Shown here piece after piece: positions 36,990 through 47,620 of a stretch of DNA of 64,000 nucleotides (its first letter is position 1; each line of letters opens with the position of its first letter). The stretch covers positions 4,960,001 through 5,024,000 of the forward strand of contig NC_133302.1 in NCBI RefSeq assembly GCF_005239225.2, read 5' to 3'. A program made the translations under genes and the position numbers. Origin of the DNA: Populus alba (taxonomy: Eukaryota; Streptophyta; Magnoliopsida; Malpighiales; Salicaceae). A model generated the notes under the pieces. The model saw only the letters and a list, made by a program, of their open reading frames with translations. It did not search any database and had not been told where the DNA came from.

Positions 36990-37200
36990 AATATTATTTT
37001 TTGTTTATTTTTTGTATTTAAAAAATATTAAAAAAAAATAAAATTTTTATTTTTATTTTTTTTTGTTTTTAAATTAATATATTTTTGGTGTTTTCAAATT
37101 ATTTTGATGCGCTGATATAAAAAATATTCTTAAAAAAAATAAAAAATATATATTATTTTAATTCATATCTGAATAAAAAAATACTTAAAAAAATAACCAC
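36990..37200. mobile_element. MITE family copy, right of the Kunitz relic
   Basis: 'tttgtatttaaaaaatatt' at the left, a core 'ttttggtgttttcaaattattttgatg' and a right end 'aaaataaccacaattatac'. It starts almost where Kunitz homology stops. Confidence 0.55.
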
Positions 37201-37204
37201 AATT

Positions 37205-39440
37205 ATACTCCTAAACATCTTATCAGCTGCAACTAATACTACTGGTGGATTGACACTAGTGGCTTGCAAAGACCATGACTAAAAATAAAAAATAAAAAAA
37301 AATATAAATTGAAGTTGAAATATCAATAATAAAAATAAGAAAGTTGTAATTTTCAATAGGAAAAAAAAAAGAATGAAAAAAAAAAAAACGCTCCATAACA
37401 TGTACTCTACCAATAGAAAGAGAACATAACATAACATGAAATAATGATATTGTTGAATCCTGAGAGGCGTCATATGAGCCATATAAAGGGTGCATGCACC
37501 TCTCATGCACTACCTGGTGTGCCCCACACACATATTTAGTTTTATTTAATTAAATAATAATGTATTTATGAGCTGACTTTCTAATTATAAAAAAAAGCCA
37601 TTGTGAAAAACTAAACATGCCCTTTGATTTTAGGATTTTTTTTAAAATGTATTCTTATCATTTTACTATGAATTTTAATAAAATTTTTTTTATATTTGAT
37701 TAAATATTAAATTGCTCCTCAACTTGTATTGTAATAACTAAAAAAACCATTGTGAAAAGTATGAAAATACCCCTTGAATCCAAGTTTTTTTTTTTTTCTT
37801 CCAATCATTCCACTATGAAATAAAGATGAGATAAATATTTATTTATCCTTGATCAATTTAAAAATGATAAATAAGCCATGTCAAAGATTTCATTGCCCTT
37901 AGACGAGAATGTAAAGTTTTTTTAGGTGAAAGGACGAAAATACCATTACAAACAATACTTGTGGATCTGAAGCTATATAGTTTTTCAAAAAGGTTTTATA
38001 TTGTTCTAATATTATATCTTCAAATATCATATATTATTTTAGCATGTTATTATTGGTTTTAGCCTTGTAACATTTAAAATAAAACACCAATAAGGATTTT
38101 ACTTTTGGAGTTTTCTTTATGGCTTAGAATTTTTATGCAATGAATAAAATGCTAGATAAAAGAAGATTTGAGAACATTTTCTTTAAGGTAAGAAATTTCT
38201 TCTAATAATATATAAGTAGACAATTTGCATTAATTTTCATTAATATCTTTCATTGATATTAATGTGTACCCTGCCTTACCCATCTAGATTTTGTGCTAGG
38301 CAAGCTTACTAGACAAGGTATATAATATTGATAACTAACTTAGTACGTAATGTTGGGGATTCAAATGTGAATATAAAGCCTCTCACAGTCTTTTTTGACA
38401 ACATGCCCAAAAGGATCAAATTTATTTCTCAATTGGAGTGCCCAAGTAGAAAATGCCGAATGAATTTTATGTACATCCAACTCATTTTCAATAATAATAA
38501 AAATAATTTTTATGTTTAATTTAACAGTTTAAATTCTAGATTGAGTTAATTATTTAACATGAAATTAAAATTTTGTTGACTAATTGTTATAAATTTGAAT
38601 TTTATATATTATTTCATTTTATCCAAATTTCAAACTTAAAATGTTTTCAGTTGAAAAGATATATTAAAAAATAATATAAGTTATATATGTCATTCTCACT
38701 TAACCTCTTGACTGCTTTATTTTTCAATTCAAAGCTATACAAATATCAATATTTCAACTGCCCATTTTTGTTTTTATACTCGTTGAGATAAGCTGAGAGA
38801 TTCAAATTTTTCTTCTGTTCTTCTTTTTGTTTTTTTGTTCACAAAAAAGAGCTCTCGATATTTGATCATTTGATATAAAAGGGACATATAATCATATATA
38901 GTTGTCAAATTCAGCTAATATTTGACCTTGTTTTAGGGCTATAATCATTGGATCAATTAAAGCAAAGTTCTTTCAGATAAAATAAAAAATATATATTCTT
39001 GAAGCTAACATGATTGAGTCTCATCGGGGTTTTCTACAATCAATCTACCAATTTATTCAGATTTAACCAGTTAAATATCCAATACAAATCAAAATAAAGC
39101 CTGGTTCAAGTCTCATCTGAGTTACCCGTTAACGTTCTTGAATAAGATTTAACTTCAATTTTATGTGTTCTCCATTTTTTTTTATGACAATTAATAATAG
39201 TTTTACATTAATTTATTAATTAAGTGAGATTAAATTCTTTTAAAAAATAACAGTTCAACAATTCGACCACAATCCCAATCGCCCGGCCCTCAATGAGGCC
39301 TAATATTTATGATTTATACCCTTATGGTACAAGCAATTGACAATGAATTGGATAATAATATGAACACGTTTGAAAACGGATAATTGCTGCCTGACTCTTT
39401 TTTTGCCGTGCCATCATAGAGAAATACGGTACGTCGGCTC
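37205..39440. other. Intergenic region upstream of the Kunitz gene
   Basis: No gene. 37590-37960 contains two or three diverged copies of a phrase like 'aaaaccattgtgaaaagtatgaaaatacccc', about 150 bases apart. Overlapping low-complexity open frames on the minus strand at 37256-37531 look spurious. Confidence 0.45.
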
Positions 39441-39447
39441 CCTCAGC

Positions 39448-39455
39448 TATAAATA
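39448..39455 (+). promoter_or_regulatory. TATA box of the Kunitz inhibitor gene
   Basis: TATAAATA, 144 bases before the ATG. It predicts a start near 39480 and a leader of about 110 bases. Confidence 0.75.
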
Positions 39456-39591
39456 GATTGCAAATCTGAGACTCAAGATGCAAAGAGGGCTTACCAGATT
39501 GCTCATAGAATACTCTTAAGAAAAAAGAAAAAGAAAAACTGTATTTACTATTTACTTTGTTTTGTTGTGTGAGATATCTAGCTAGGCAGCC

Positions 39592-40194
39592 ATGTTGAGA
39601 CTGATCGGAAGCTTGAGCTTCATCTGGCTACTTATGGCCATTTCAACAGCGGCTCAACCCTGGCCTCCTGTGCTTGATGCTGATGGACAACCTCTTAGAA
39701 GTGGGGTAGAATACTATGTGCTTCCAGGTGTAACCGATGTTGGAGGTGGTCTGACCCTTGTTGATCGGAATGGCTCGTGTCCACTTTATGTTGGTCAAGA
39801 ACCTCTTGCACCTATGGTGTCCCGAGGTATTCCGGTTGTTTTCACTCCTCGTGTTGGAGACACAATTATAAGGGAGTCCAGAGACTTCACCGTTGCATTC
39901 TCCGGAGCCTCAACTTGTGTTCAATCCACTGCATGGATGGTCGGCGAGGAGAATCCAGAAACAAGGAGGAGATACGTCGTGACTGGAATGGAGCCACGGC
40001 CGTCGTCTACACTCTGGTACTTCAACATTGAAAACAATGGACAAGGTGTCTATGCTTTGAGATGGTGCCCCAATTGCCTGACAACATACTGTCCTCGGCC
40101 AAGGTGTGGATCTGCTGGTGTTATTGATGAGAATGGAAAGCGCTTGTTGGTCTTGGATGGTCCTGCCTTTCCTTTCATATTTAGAAGGGCTTAA
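39592..40194 (+). CDS. Kunitz (STI-type) protease inhibitor, secreted
   Basis: A 200-residue intronless protein with an N-terminal signal peptide (about residues 1-21, hydrophobic [10 protein letters not shown]). The Kunitz signature fits exactly at 27-43: V-x-D-x-D-G-Q-x-L, five residues, then Y-x-V. Cysteines at 63, 109, 159, 162, 167 and 172 provide the two conserved disulfides and one extra pair. The mature protein should be a beta-trefoil of ~20 kDa acting in the apoplast or vacuole, usually against insect or microbial serine or cysteine proteases; the loop near residues 82-90 is the likely contact region. Some relatives are miraculin-like without inhibitor activity. These genes are often wound-induced and tandemly duplicated, which fits the relic at 36.9 kb. 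The neprosin-family peptidase gene lies convergently downstream. Confidence 0.93.
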   Translation: MLRLIGSLSFIWLLMAISTAAQPWPPVLDADGQPLRSGVEYYVLPGVTDVGGGLTLVDRNGSCPLYVGQEPLAPMVSRGIPVVFTPRVGDTIIRESRDFTVAFSGASTCVQSTAWMVGEENPETRRRYVVTGMEPRPSSTLWYFNIENNGQGVYALRWCPNCLTTYCPRPRCGSAGVIDENGKRLLVLDGPAFPFIFRRA

Positions 40195-40199
40195 TTAAA

Positions 40200-40960
40200 T
40201 TGCTCTCCATGTATGAACCGAGAATAATCATGACTTCTTGTCATATTACGAAATAGTAAATAAATGAAGTTATTTGATCTGGTATCAAGTAAATGAGCTT
40301 AATTAAATTGTTTTTTTATGTATTAAAGTGTTGATAACAAAATTATTTATAATTTTGAATTTTATTATTCTTATTTATTTAATAAAAATTAAGTATAAGA
40401 TATATAGTATAAATTTGTGCAAATTTTAAGTTTAAAGTGTTTTAACTTAAAAGAAAATGTTAAATAATAATATAAATCATATCTTTGAAATTTTATATAA
40501 CAATTTAAGTTATTGAATTGAAATGGTTAGAAGATATATAAATTTCTTTTCTTGAATCGAATATTAACTTCTTTGATTGAAATATTAACTTCTTTGATTG
40601 AAATTGAATAATAATTTTTTTTTATAAAAAAAGAAAAAATTTCAGCCTACTCTTATTACTACAAGTTGCCTCACCAAAATCCCTATCTCTCCCTCCTTCG
40701 TGTGTTTGGAAGTCTCCATCTTCATGTCGAACTATTACATGGGATATCGAGTTTTTCTCACAATTCTATGTCTATGAAATCCCTTTTGAAGATTTTCAGT
40801 TTCCTTTGTTTTCAATTGATTTAACAAGTGGAAAAACATAGAACTCAAAAAGAGGAGAAAGGCTTGCAAGAATTGATTAAGCAACTCATAACCATTAACA
40901 AGCATTGCGTGTTCATAAAACTAAGAACAGGGACCAACACATGTTTTCCACTTATCCAGT
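40200..40960. other. Space between convergent genes
   Basis: Holds the 3' ends of the Kunitz gene (plus) and the neprosin-family gene (minus). 40400-40540 shares phrases with 300-500, an old dispersed repeat. An 80-codon frame at 40828-41070 overlaps the last neprosin exon and is its shadow. Confidence 0.5.
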
Positions 40961-40968
40961 TCATACTC

Positions 40969-43900
40969 TCAAGCTACACAAGCATTAGGCAAACCACCGG
41001 GTCCTCCAAACTGGAATCGGTAATCGGGATGTGTATTCTGCTTACTAGCTTTGAAACATCTAGATTGTAGAACTTGCACAGGATTGTCATAAGGAGACAC
41101 GAATGTATTTCCTATGTTGACTTGAACCTTCACCATGTTGCAAGTTGAATTGTAGTTACCATCTTCAAAAATACCACTTCCCATGGCGGGTGAAACATCA
41201 GTTCCGGTATGGACCAGACCTCCCCATGTTGCGTTGTAACCTCCAACACTAAATCCGGAGAATGAGAACAATTCTCTCGGCCAGTAACCTATTCGAATGT
41301 TATCATCCTGCATTGACAGCCACCAGTCTTGGCTTAATGGATCCTGCATGCCAAGATTATAACAAAAAGAAGAAGGTCAAATAGGCGATTAACTTTACTG
41401 CTTAATCTTTCAGTTTTCAAAAAATGGTTTTATGTTGTTTTTTCAACAAATACGCCCAACTTTCTCATGATATCAATAGAGGAGAAGGATTGCCAATTTT
41501 ATTTTTATTTTTTTTAATATTACAGGTACATTTCTGGGTGCTATCAAGATAAACAGTGATTCCTAGGGCTAGATACACAGGTGAAAAAGGATTGCCCTTT
41601 GATTCACTTTCAAATATTAAGAAGGGTAGCCTGAGTGTTCCCTTTCTGTAGTCCAAAACCCATTAAACCTTCTGCTGAGAAAAATACCAGAAAGTGAGGA
41701 AATCATACCAGAGTTACCATCATCCACTGGAAAACTTGAGACCGTTGAGAAATGGAGACATCGTTAAAAGCTGTATCAATAGGAATGTTTGGATTTGTTA
41801 CAACAAATCCTGAACAAAGTGTGTTGTAACAACCGTCTACAGTTCCATCATGTTCTTCCTGTGGAAGACAGAAAATTTGTTCAAAATCCATTACATTTAT
41901 CTTACAACGTATGTATCCAAGAAACAAGGACACTATGTTCTTACACTCCATTTGGTGAACAATCTAGCCCTGCTGTCACCATACAATTCTGGATCAATCT
42001 GCAGAAGGTAAAAATAATCATATAATATTGGATAAGGAAAAAAAACATGGAAAAAACTATAATTAATTAAAGAATTATATTTCTTTGATAAATAAGAAAT
42101 AAAATAGTTTAGAAATATACTGTCCATCCAACTTGAATACTGCCCACTTTTGTTTCAGTCTGAGTTTGAAGCTGAATCAGAGCTGTACTTGATTGCTGAC
42201 CACTAACAGGAGGCTGGTATACGCTCATGCGTGCTGCAATCCCCTTAAATAATACATTGGCTGGTGGTGTTGTAACAATTCCTGCAAACTAAATAGAGAA
42301 AACTTTTCATGGGATAAGGCTATTTTATTTAGAATTTTAATACGAGGAATTGGTAAGATGAAATTAAATCCATTTTATTCAGAATTTTGTGTTTTAATTG
42401 TTGGTGGGAGAAACCACTGGTGGTGGCTTTGAAACACTCAGAGGGGATAAAACACACTGTTTTATTACACAAAACCGAAGCTTACAATTAACAAAAGCTT
42501 AACAATTACACGCCCTCTCTCTCTCTATTCTCTTTCAAGTGTTCCTCTCAATTCTCTCCACACATATAACATAAGCTGGGCACTCTATTTATACACAAAA
42601 ACAGAATACGAAAATTCAAACTTTCTTCAAGTGTGAAGGCGGCTGGCGGCTGTGGCGGCTGGTGGCTGGTCGGTTGGTGGCAGCTGGTGGCTGGCTGGGC
42701 GGTGGTTGCCTTCCTTGACCATCTAGGAGCTTCTGGATTGAGTTTATTCAACAAATCTCCCCTTTAAACTCAATCGAGGGATGTCATGCCAAGCATGAAC
42801 ACTTCTTCCTTCAATGCCTTCTTTCTGCTTGTACCCTTTATCCACTAATTTGGCTTTCGTCTTGTAGACCCATTTGACACCTATTGCTCTCTTCTTTTCT
42901 GGTGGATCATTATCTGCATGGAAACAAAATAGAGTTGTATCTTCTATAACCTGAGTGGTATCGTACAACTCTTCAAGATTCCGCATCCTTCTTGGTCCTT
43001 CTGACGAGGATGCTGATGATGGTGTTGATGATGATGCTCCTGGTGTGTTCCTTCTGTTGAATACAGGGAATCTATGTACCGGACTTTGTGGTTCAGCTGC
43101 TGGTATAAACACCGGACTTTGTGGTTCAGCTGCTGGCACAATCGGTTCTTCTACAAGTACTGTTGGTACTTCTTCTCCTTCAAGGATCAAATCAAGATTG
43201 ATCCATTTGATTGCTTCTTGATCACCATTCCATTCCCAAGATTTATCTTCTTCAAAGATAACATCTCTACTTGTAATCACCTTCTTCGTGATGGGATTAT
43301 ACAGCCTGTATCCCATCCTTCTTTCACCATATCCGACAAAGATGCATTTCTCGCTCTTATCATCGAGCTTTCTCCTTCTTGCATCTGGGATCTTTGCATA
43401 TGCCACACAACCAAAGACTCGTAGATGAGTTACACTTGGTTTGTGACCACTCCATGCTTCTTCTGGAGTGACTCCTTGCAAACTTCTGGTTGGGCAGCGA
43501 TTCAATAGATACACTGCACATGACACAGCTTCAGCCCAGTATTGCTTGGGCAGCTTCTTTGCTTTGAGCAAACTTCTGGCCATGTCAAGAATCGTGCGAT
43601 TCTTCCTTTCTGCTACACCATTCAGCTGTGGTGTATAAGCTGGTGTCGTCTGATGTCTGATGCCTTGTTGTGTACAGAAGGCTTCAAAGTCATTTGCTGT
43701 ATATTCTCCTCCTTGATCAGATCTCACTGTTCTGATCGTATAACCAGTTTGCTTCTCCACAATTGCTTTAAAATCTTTAAAACAATTGAATACTTCTGAC
43801 TTCCTCTTCAGAAAGTATATCCACGTTTTTCTACTAAAATCATCAGTAAAAGTGAGGAAGTACCTATTTTGTCCAGTCGACATAGGCGTGATTGGACCAC

Positions 43901-46271
43901 ACACATCTGTGTGTACTAACTCCAGTGGCCTCTTTGCTCTCCAGTTGACTTCTTTAGCAAAACTGGATCTGTGATGTTTGCTGAGGACACAACTCTCACA
44001 GACTTCATCTGGATGATCAATGTGAGGCAAACCTTTGACCATCTTCTTGCTTGCTAGCATCTTCAAACTCGTGAAATTCAGATGTCCAAGCCTCAGGTGC
44101 CAAAGCCATTCTTCACTGTTGGTGATGGCGCTCAAACACCTTGCTGCATCATACTGGATGTTCAAAGGAAACATCCTGTTCTTGGACATTTTCACGTAGG
44201 CCATTAATCTCCAATTGTTGTCTCTAATTGCTAGATGACAATTCTCCGAGTAAAAAGTATAGCCTCTCTCCAAAAGTTGACCTAAACTGAGTAGGTTCTG
44301 TTTTATGGCTGGGACATAATAGACATCGGCGATGTAGCTGGAATCGCCATTCTTCATCTTGACTGGGATGTTGCCTTTAATCTGATGCACCAACTATCAT
44401 AGTTGTCTTTGGTCAGCTTCGGAATGAGTGTATGTGTACCTTCTGTAGTCATTTTGCTTTTGGAATGACTATATCACCTCTTTGGGAGCCGAATTTGGAC
44501 AAACTGACACTGTAGATAGATCCGGAATGGTCCAAATAGTAGGGAACCGGTCTGACTTTGTTGAAATCGGGTCAGAAAATGGGTGAACCGGTCAAAAAAC
44601 CAATTCTGTACGGCGGGCGGTTCGCTGGGTTGAACCGGGAATATTCTGGGAATATTCTCTCGCTCGGCTGCGGCTGGAACGCGGCTCGGCTCGGCTCGAG
44701 GGTCAGCTCGGCTTGTGGCTCGGCTAGGAGTCGGCGTATACGGCTCGGCGCGGCTCAAATATGGCGCGCGTGTGGCTCAGTCGTCTTCAACCTCGGGGCG
44801 CGTGGGATGCGCGTGGTCTTCTGCGCGGAATATTCAGGCGGAGCGTGTGGATCACCGCGGTTTCCGATCAGGTTGATTCTTGCGACAGTGAGTTCTTCTT
44901 GATGAGCTCTACACTGTGGAATGATCAAAACTTGTTTTGGACAATTTTGAAAATTCGGATATACCCCAAAACTCTTCTGTTTTCCGGCGAACGGGGCTCT
45001 GATACCAATTGTTGGTGGGAGAAACCACTGGTGGTGGCTTTGAAACACTCAGAGGGGATAAAACACACTGTTTTATTACACAAAACCGAAGCTTACAATT
45101 AACAAAAGCTTAACAATTACACGCCCTCTCTCTCTCTATTCTCTTTCAAGTGTTCCTCTCAATTCTCTCCACACATATAACATAAGCTGGGCACTCTATT
45201 TATACACAAAAACAGAATACGAAAATTCAAACTTTCTTCAAGTGTGAAGGCGGCTGGCGGCTGTGGCCACTGGTGGCTGGCGGCTGCGGCTGGTGGCTGG
45301 TCGGTTGGTGGCAGCTGGTGGCTGGCTGGGCGGTGGTTGCCTTCCTTGACCATCTAGGAGCTTCTGGATTGAGTTTATTCAACATTAATTACCAAACGTT
45401 AATCTCAGAAATACGATATTTTGTTTTTGTTACTTTTGTTGAGTACGAAACAGTGATTAAGTAATAATACATGGACCATATAAATCAAATGAAGTATTAA
45501 TACAAAAAATATATATGAGAATTTATAGTGGAGGTTATTTATTACTTACATCATAACCTTGACCAGGGTTACTTGGTTCAAAACTCGACAGTCTTTTGAA
45601 ACTAGATTTAGCCCTTCTCAAATCTTCCTTTGTGGCCCTTCGTAGAGGGACAGATCCTGCAGGGCACCCTTCTTCCAACCCTATTTTTGTAGGGTTAGTC
45701 TCCAATAGAGAGGCATCCTTCCTTGAAGCTCTTAAAATCTTTTCCAAAGCTAAGCTAGCCCTCGTCTTTTCGCACAAAGGTGGGAAGGAAAAGGAAACGT
45801 CCACAATATTATTTATTTTACTCAAAACTTGTAGCAAAATCATCTCAAGGCACACATAAAATACTCAAAACTTCTATTCTTAGGTTCATAAGATCAAAAC
45901 ATAGGCAATAAACCTTGGCTTTGTGATCCTTAAGCAGTGGATGGTAAAAAGCAGGTTGTTTGTTTATGTCCACACAGTCATATATGTCTCCATACTCTGT
46001 CTGTGATCACCAAAAAATCAAAACAATGTAATAATTGATAGGAAAAAAGAAAAAGAAAATCTTTTGTGAAGTTTTTCAATGAAATAAAAACCCTAAGAAC
46101 ATAAAAGCATAACCTCACCTCAATAGTTTTTATGCTTGGCTTGTTTATTGCTGCAAGTTCCTTCTCCAGCTCTACATCTTCACTGTGTATAGATCTTCCA
46201 TTCACTACACATCCATTTGACGCGATATATGCTGTCAAAACAATAGCTACAAGTCTTATTATCTTTCTCAT
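40969..46271 (-). CDS. Neprosin-family (DUF239) secreted peptidase
   Basis: Seven exons, all introns phase 0: 46271-46119, 46000-45914, about 45843-45550, 42288-42121, 41998-41945, 41858-41709 and 41343-40969, giving about 426 residues, the usual family length. A signal peptide (LVAIVLTAYIA) is followed by the activation-peptide hallmarks ELEKELAAINKPSIKTIE and YDCVDINKQPAFYHPLL, then EGCPAGSVPLRR. The catalytic domain shows IQVGWT, DPELYGDSRARLF, CYNTLCSGFV, DWWLSM, IGYWPRELF, TWGG and MGSGIFEDG. Neprosins are glutamic peptidases that cut after proline; plant members are extracellular, with mostly unknown substrates. The start of exon 3 is the least certain boundary. Intron 3 (42289-45549) holds a Copia element in the same orientation. 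Removing it leaves an intron of ~270 bases, so the gene may still work if splicing spans the insert. Confidence 0.85.
42399..42753 (-). repeat. 3' LTR of the young Copia
   Basis: 355 bases. Its GGC/TGG-rich minisatellite (about 42637-42710) is shorter than in the other LTR by ~20 bases. TATTTATA at 42586-42593 gives a minus-strand TATAAATA promoter. Confidence 0.93.
42744..44393 (-). CDS. Copia integrase open frame (deleted polyprotein)
   Basis: A 549-codon frame. Residues 1-90 are the region leading into the GAG-pre-integrase domain (VYYVPAIKQNLLSLGQLLE). The zinc-binding ligands are H99, H104, C132 and C135. The integrase core has D163, D226 and E262, a DD35E spacing typical of Copia, with GVAERKNRT around the glutamate. 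The C-terminal side keeps VFGCVAYAKIP and KCIFVGYGE, then jumps through deletions (HADNDPPEKK, GVKWVYKTKAKLV, KGYKQKEG) and ends inside the LTR. Integrase looks intact, but there is no RT, RNase H or protease. It lacks its natural start because of the gag deletion, so the M at 44393 is only the first available. Confidence 0.9.
   Translation of the reverse strand: MVHQIKGNIPVKMKNGDSSYIADVYYVPAIKQNLLSLGQLLERGYTFYSENCHLAIRDNNWRLMAYVKMSKNRMFPLNIQYDAARCLSAITNSEEWLWHLRLGHLNFTSLKMLASKKMVKGLPHIDHPDEVCESCVLSKHHRSSFAKEVNWRAKRPLELVHTDVCGPITPMSTGQNRYFLTFTDDFSRKTWIYFLKRKSEVFNCFKDFKAIVEKQTGYTIRTVRSDQGGEYTANDFEAFCTQQGIRHQTTPAYTPQLNGVAERKNRTILDMARSLLKAKKLPKQYWAEAVSCAVYLLNRCPTRSLQGVTPEEAWSGHKPSVTHLRVFGCVAYAKIPDARRRKLDDKSEKCIFVGYGERRMGYRLYNPITKKVITSRDVIFEEDKSWEWNGDQEAIKWINLDLILEGEEVPTVLVEEPIVPAAEPQSPVFIPAAEPQSPVHRFPVFNRRNTPGASSSTPSSASSSEGPRRMRNLEELYDTTQVIEDTTLFCFHADNDPPEKKRAIGVKWVYKTKAKLVDKGYKQKEGIEGRSVHAWHDIPRLSLKGRFVE
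44354..44452 (-). pseudogene. Copia gag N-terminal stub
   Basis: The ATG at 44452 opens a 32-codon frame reading MTTEGTHTLIPKLTKDNYD and then SWCIRLKA, which is the start of a Copia gag (UBN2/DUF4219-type). It runs into the pre-integrase sequence in the wrong frame and stops at 44354. The deletion junction is near 44380-44395. Confidence 0.75.
44640..44770. repeat. GC-rich CGGCTCG-type tract in the Copia leader
   Basis: 'ggctcgg' or close variants occur about ten times in ~130 bases of the untranslated leader. It is the most GC-rich stretch of the window and sharply unlike its AT-rich surroundings. Confidence 0.85.
45010..45384 (-). repeat. 5' LTR of the young Copia
   Basis: 375 bases. Carries the longer form of the GGC/TGG minisatellite (about 45248-45343). 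The rest is the same as the 3' LTR by eye. Confidence 0.93.
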
Positions 46272-46327
46272 ATCTCTAGCCTTTTTTCTCTGAGTTGTGA
46301 ATGGACAAGGAGCATCATGCATGCAGA

Positions 46328-46335
46328 TATTTATA
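46328..46335 (-). promoter_or_regulatory. TATA box of the neprosin-family gene
   Basis: TATAAATA on the minus strand, 57 bases before the ATG at 46271 but only 6 bases before an in-frame ATG at 46322. Transcription should start near 46300, so the inner ATG at 46271, which also places the signal peptide at the very N-terminus, is the right start. Confidence 0.7.
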
Positions 46336-46339
46336 ATAT

Positions 46340-47400
46340 GCTATCAATGTTACGGGTAGAATCTTTAATGCATTTTGAAATATAAAAAAATTTAATGGAG
46401 TAATGATAGTTTCTAATCTCACAAGATTTTTATTCCCAAATCAGTTTCCGATCGATAATTCATGTATTAAATGAATATTATAATCTATCAGCTGGGAAGA
46501 ATTTTTGGATACAAAATCTTCATATCATTGAGAAACGATTTTTAATTTTTGAAAATTTCATGCATTGAATGAGTAGATACCATTAATTAATTCTATGAAT
46601 ATAAAATCGTTGGTTACAAGATCTTCATACAAAATATATGAAAAATATGATGAGATGCGAATATTTAATACATAGGCATGATATAAGAAAAATAATAATA
46701 ATAGTTAAGTCTTTTTTTGGGAGAATATTTAGGGATCTATCGAAATCTTAGTTTTACATAAATTAATTGGTTATTATTTTAGGAAATATTTAAATATTTA
46801 TGCATACATTCTTATTTAAATATGTTAACATATATGGTATGAATTTATAAATATACGATGCATAAGTTTAACAAGTTTCTTTTTTACTTAGCCAATATAA
46901 ACTCCTCTTTTTTGTCTAATGGTCATCTTCTTAATTATTCCGTTTATAGCACCTTTCCAAACATCCTCTCATAGTTTCCATATTTTCCAAAAATACAATA
47001 AAATAATTATAATTATTTCACAATTTAAATTTTTGTTATTATTTATATATCATGTATTCTCTCATATTTGTTCACGTCGCTCTTCATAATCACTAATTTA
47101 TGGGCTCAGCCCTATAAATTGGGTTGATGATTAAAAAAATGTTTTATTTTTTGAGTTAAGATTTTATAGTTTTTTTAATATAAATGTAGAGAATGTGTCT
47201 TAAAATCACTAAAAAAAAGATTTAGTATTGATTAACAAGCAAGTTAATCCGAAGATATCCTTATCATAAAACAATTATAAAAAAAGACATGGGCTCCATT
47301 CTTGGACCGAAGCCACAATTGTTACACAGCACTTGGGATGGACTTCGGGTATTTAGGCTAGTCCTGTAATACATGGCTATGCTTTTGTTGGTTTGCAATT
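46340..47400. other. Intergenic DNA
   Basis: AT-rich region upstream of the neprosin-family gene. No gene or clear repeat before the MITE at 47405. Confidence 0.5.
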
Positions 47401-47404
47401 TTAA

Positions 47405-47620
47405 GCTTGTTTGGTAGCATGGTTGTGGTTGATTTTCAAATAGTTTTTTGTGTTAAAATACATGTCAATGATATTTTTTGATTTTTTAAAAATTATTTTG
47501 AACATCAGTACATCAAAATGATTTGAAAACACTAAAAACATATTAATTTGAAGTTAATAAAAAAATAAAATAAAATTTCAATTTTTTTCAAAAACGCTTT
47601 TAAAACGCAGAAACAAACAG
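47405..47620. mobile_element. MITE family copy (best preserved)
   Basis: Left end 'gcttgtttggtagcatggttgtgg', right end 'aacgcttttaaaacgcagaaacaaacagg'. The ends are partial inverted repeats (gcttgtttggt / cctgtttgttt). The left end resembles the 3' terminus of the nearby PIF/Harbinger element ('agtgtttgtttttg', 'atggttgtggttgcg' on its minus strand). This suggests that class of transposase. Confidence 0.7.

Larger units (their letters stand above)
42399..45384 (-). mobile_element. Young non-autonomous Copia retrotransposon
   Basis: 2986 bases with LTRs at 42399-42753 and 45010-45384. Both are TG...CA bounded and match base for base except for one stretch with ~20 extra bases. The 5 bp target duplication TTAAT is perfect (42394-42398 and 45385-45389). 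The primer-binding site TGGTATCAGAGC (45007-44996) matches initiator tRNA-Met, and a polypurine tract AAAGGGGAGATT abuts the other LTR (42754-42765). The internal part has only a gag stub, pre-integrase/integrase and scraps of reverse transcriptase; most of gag, protease, RT and RNase H are deleted. The element lies in intron 3 of the neprosin-family gene, in the same orientation. Its near-identical LTRs mean a recent move, necessarily with proteins from another element. Confidence 0.95.

Noticed and set aside
37256..37531. Cys/Phe-rich minus-strand open frames
   Set aside because: Mostly poly-A/T translated as Phe and Tyr; not in a gene context.
42955..43974. Plus-strand open frames within the Copia
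   Set aside because: They are antisense to the integrase frame that has the HHCC and DD35E residues.
44558..45102. Arg/Ala-rich open frames at 44.5-45.1 kb on both strands
   Set aside because: Products of the GC-rich CGGCTCG tract in the Copia leader; no domain and a low-complexity origin.
46272..46322. Upstream ATG at 46322 as the start of the neprosin-family gene
   Set aside because: The TATA box is only 6 bases before it, so it would fall upstream of the transcript start; the ATG at 46271 also places the signal peptide at the N-terminus.
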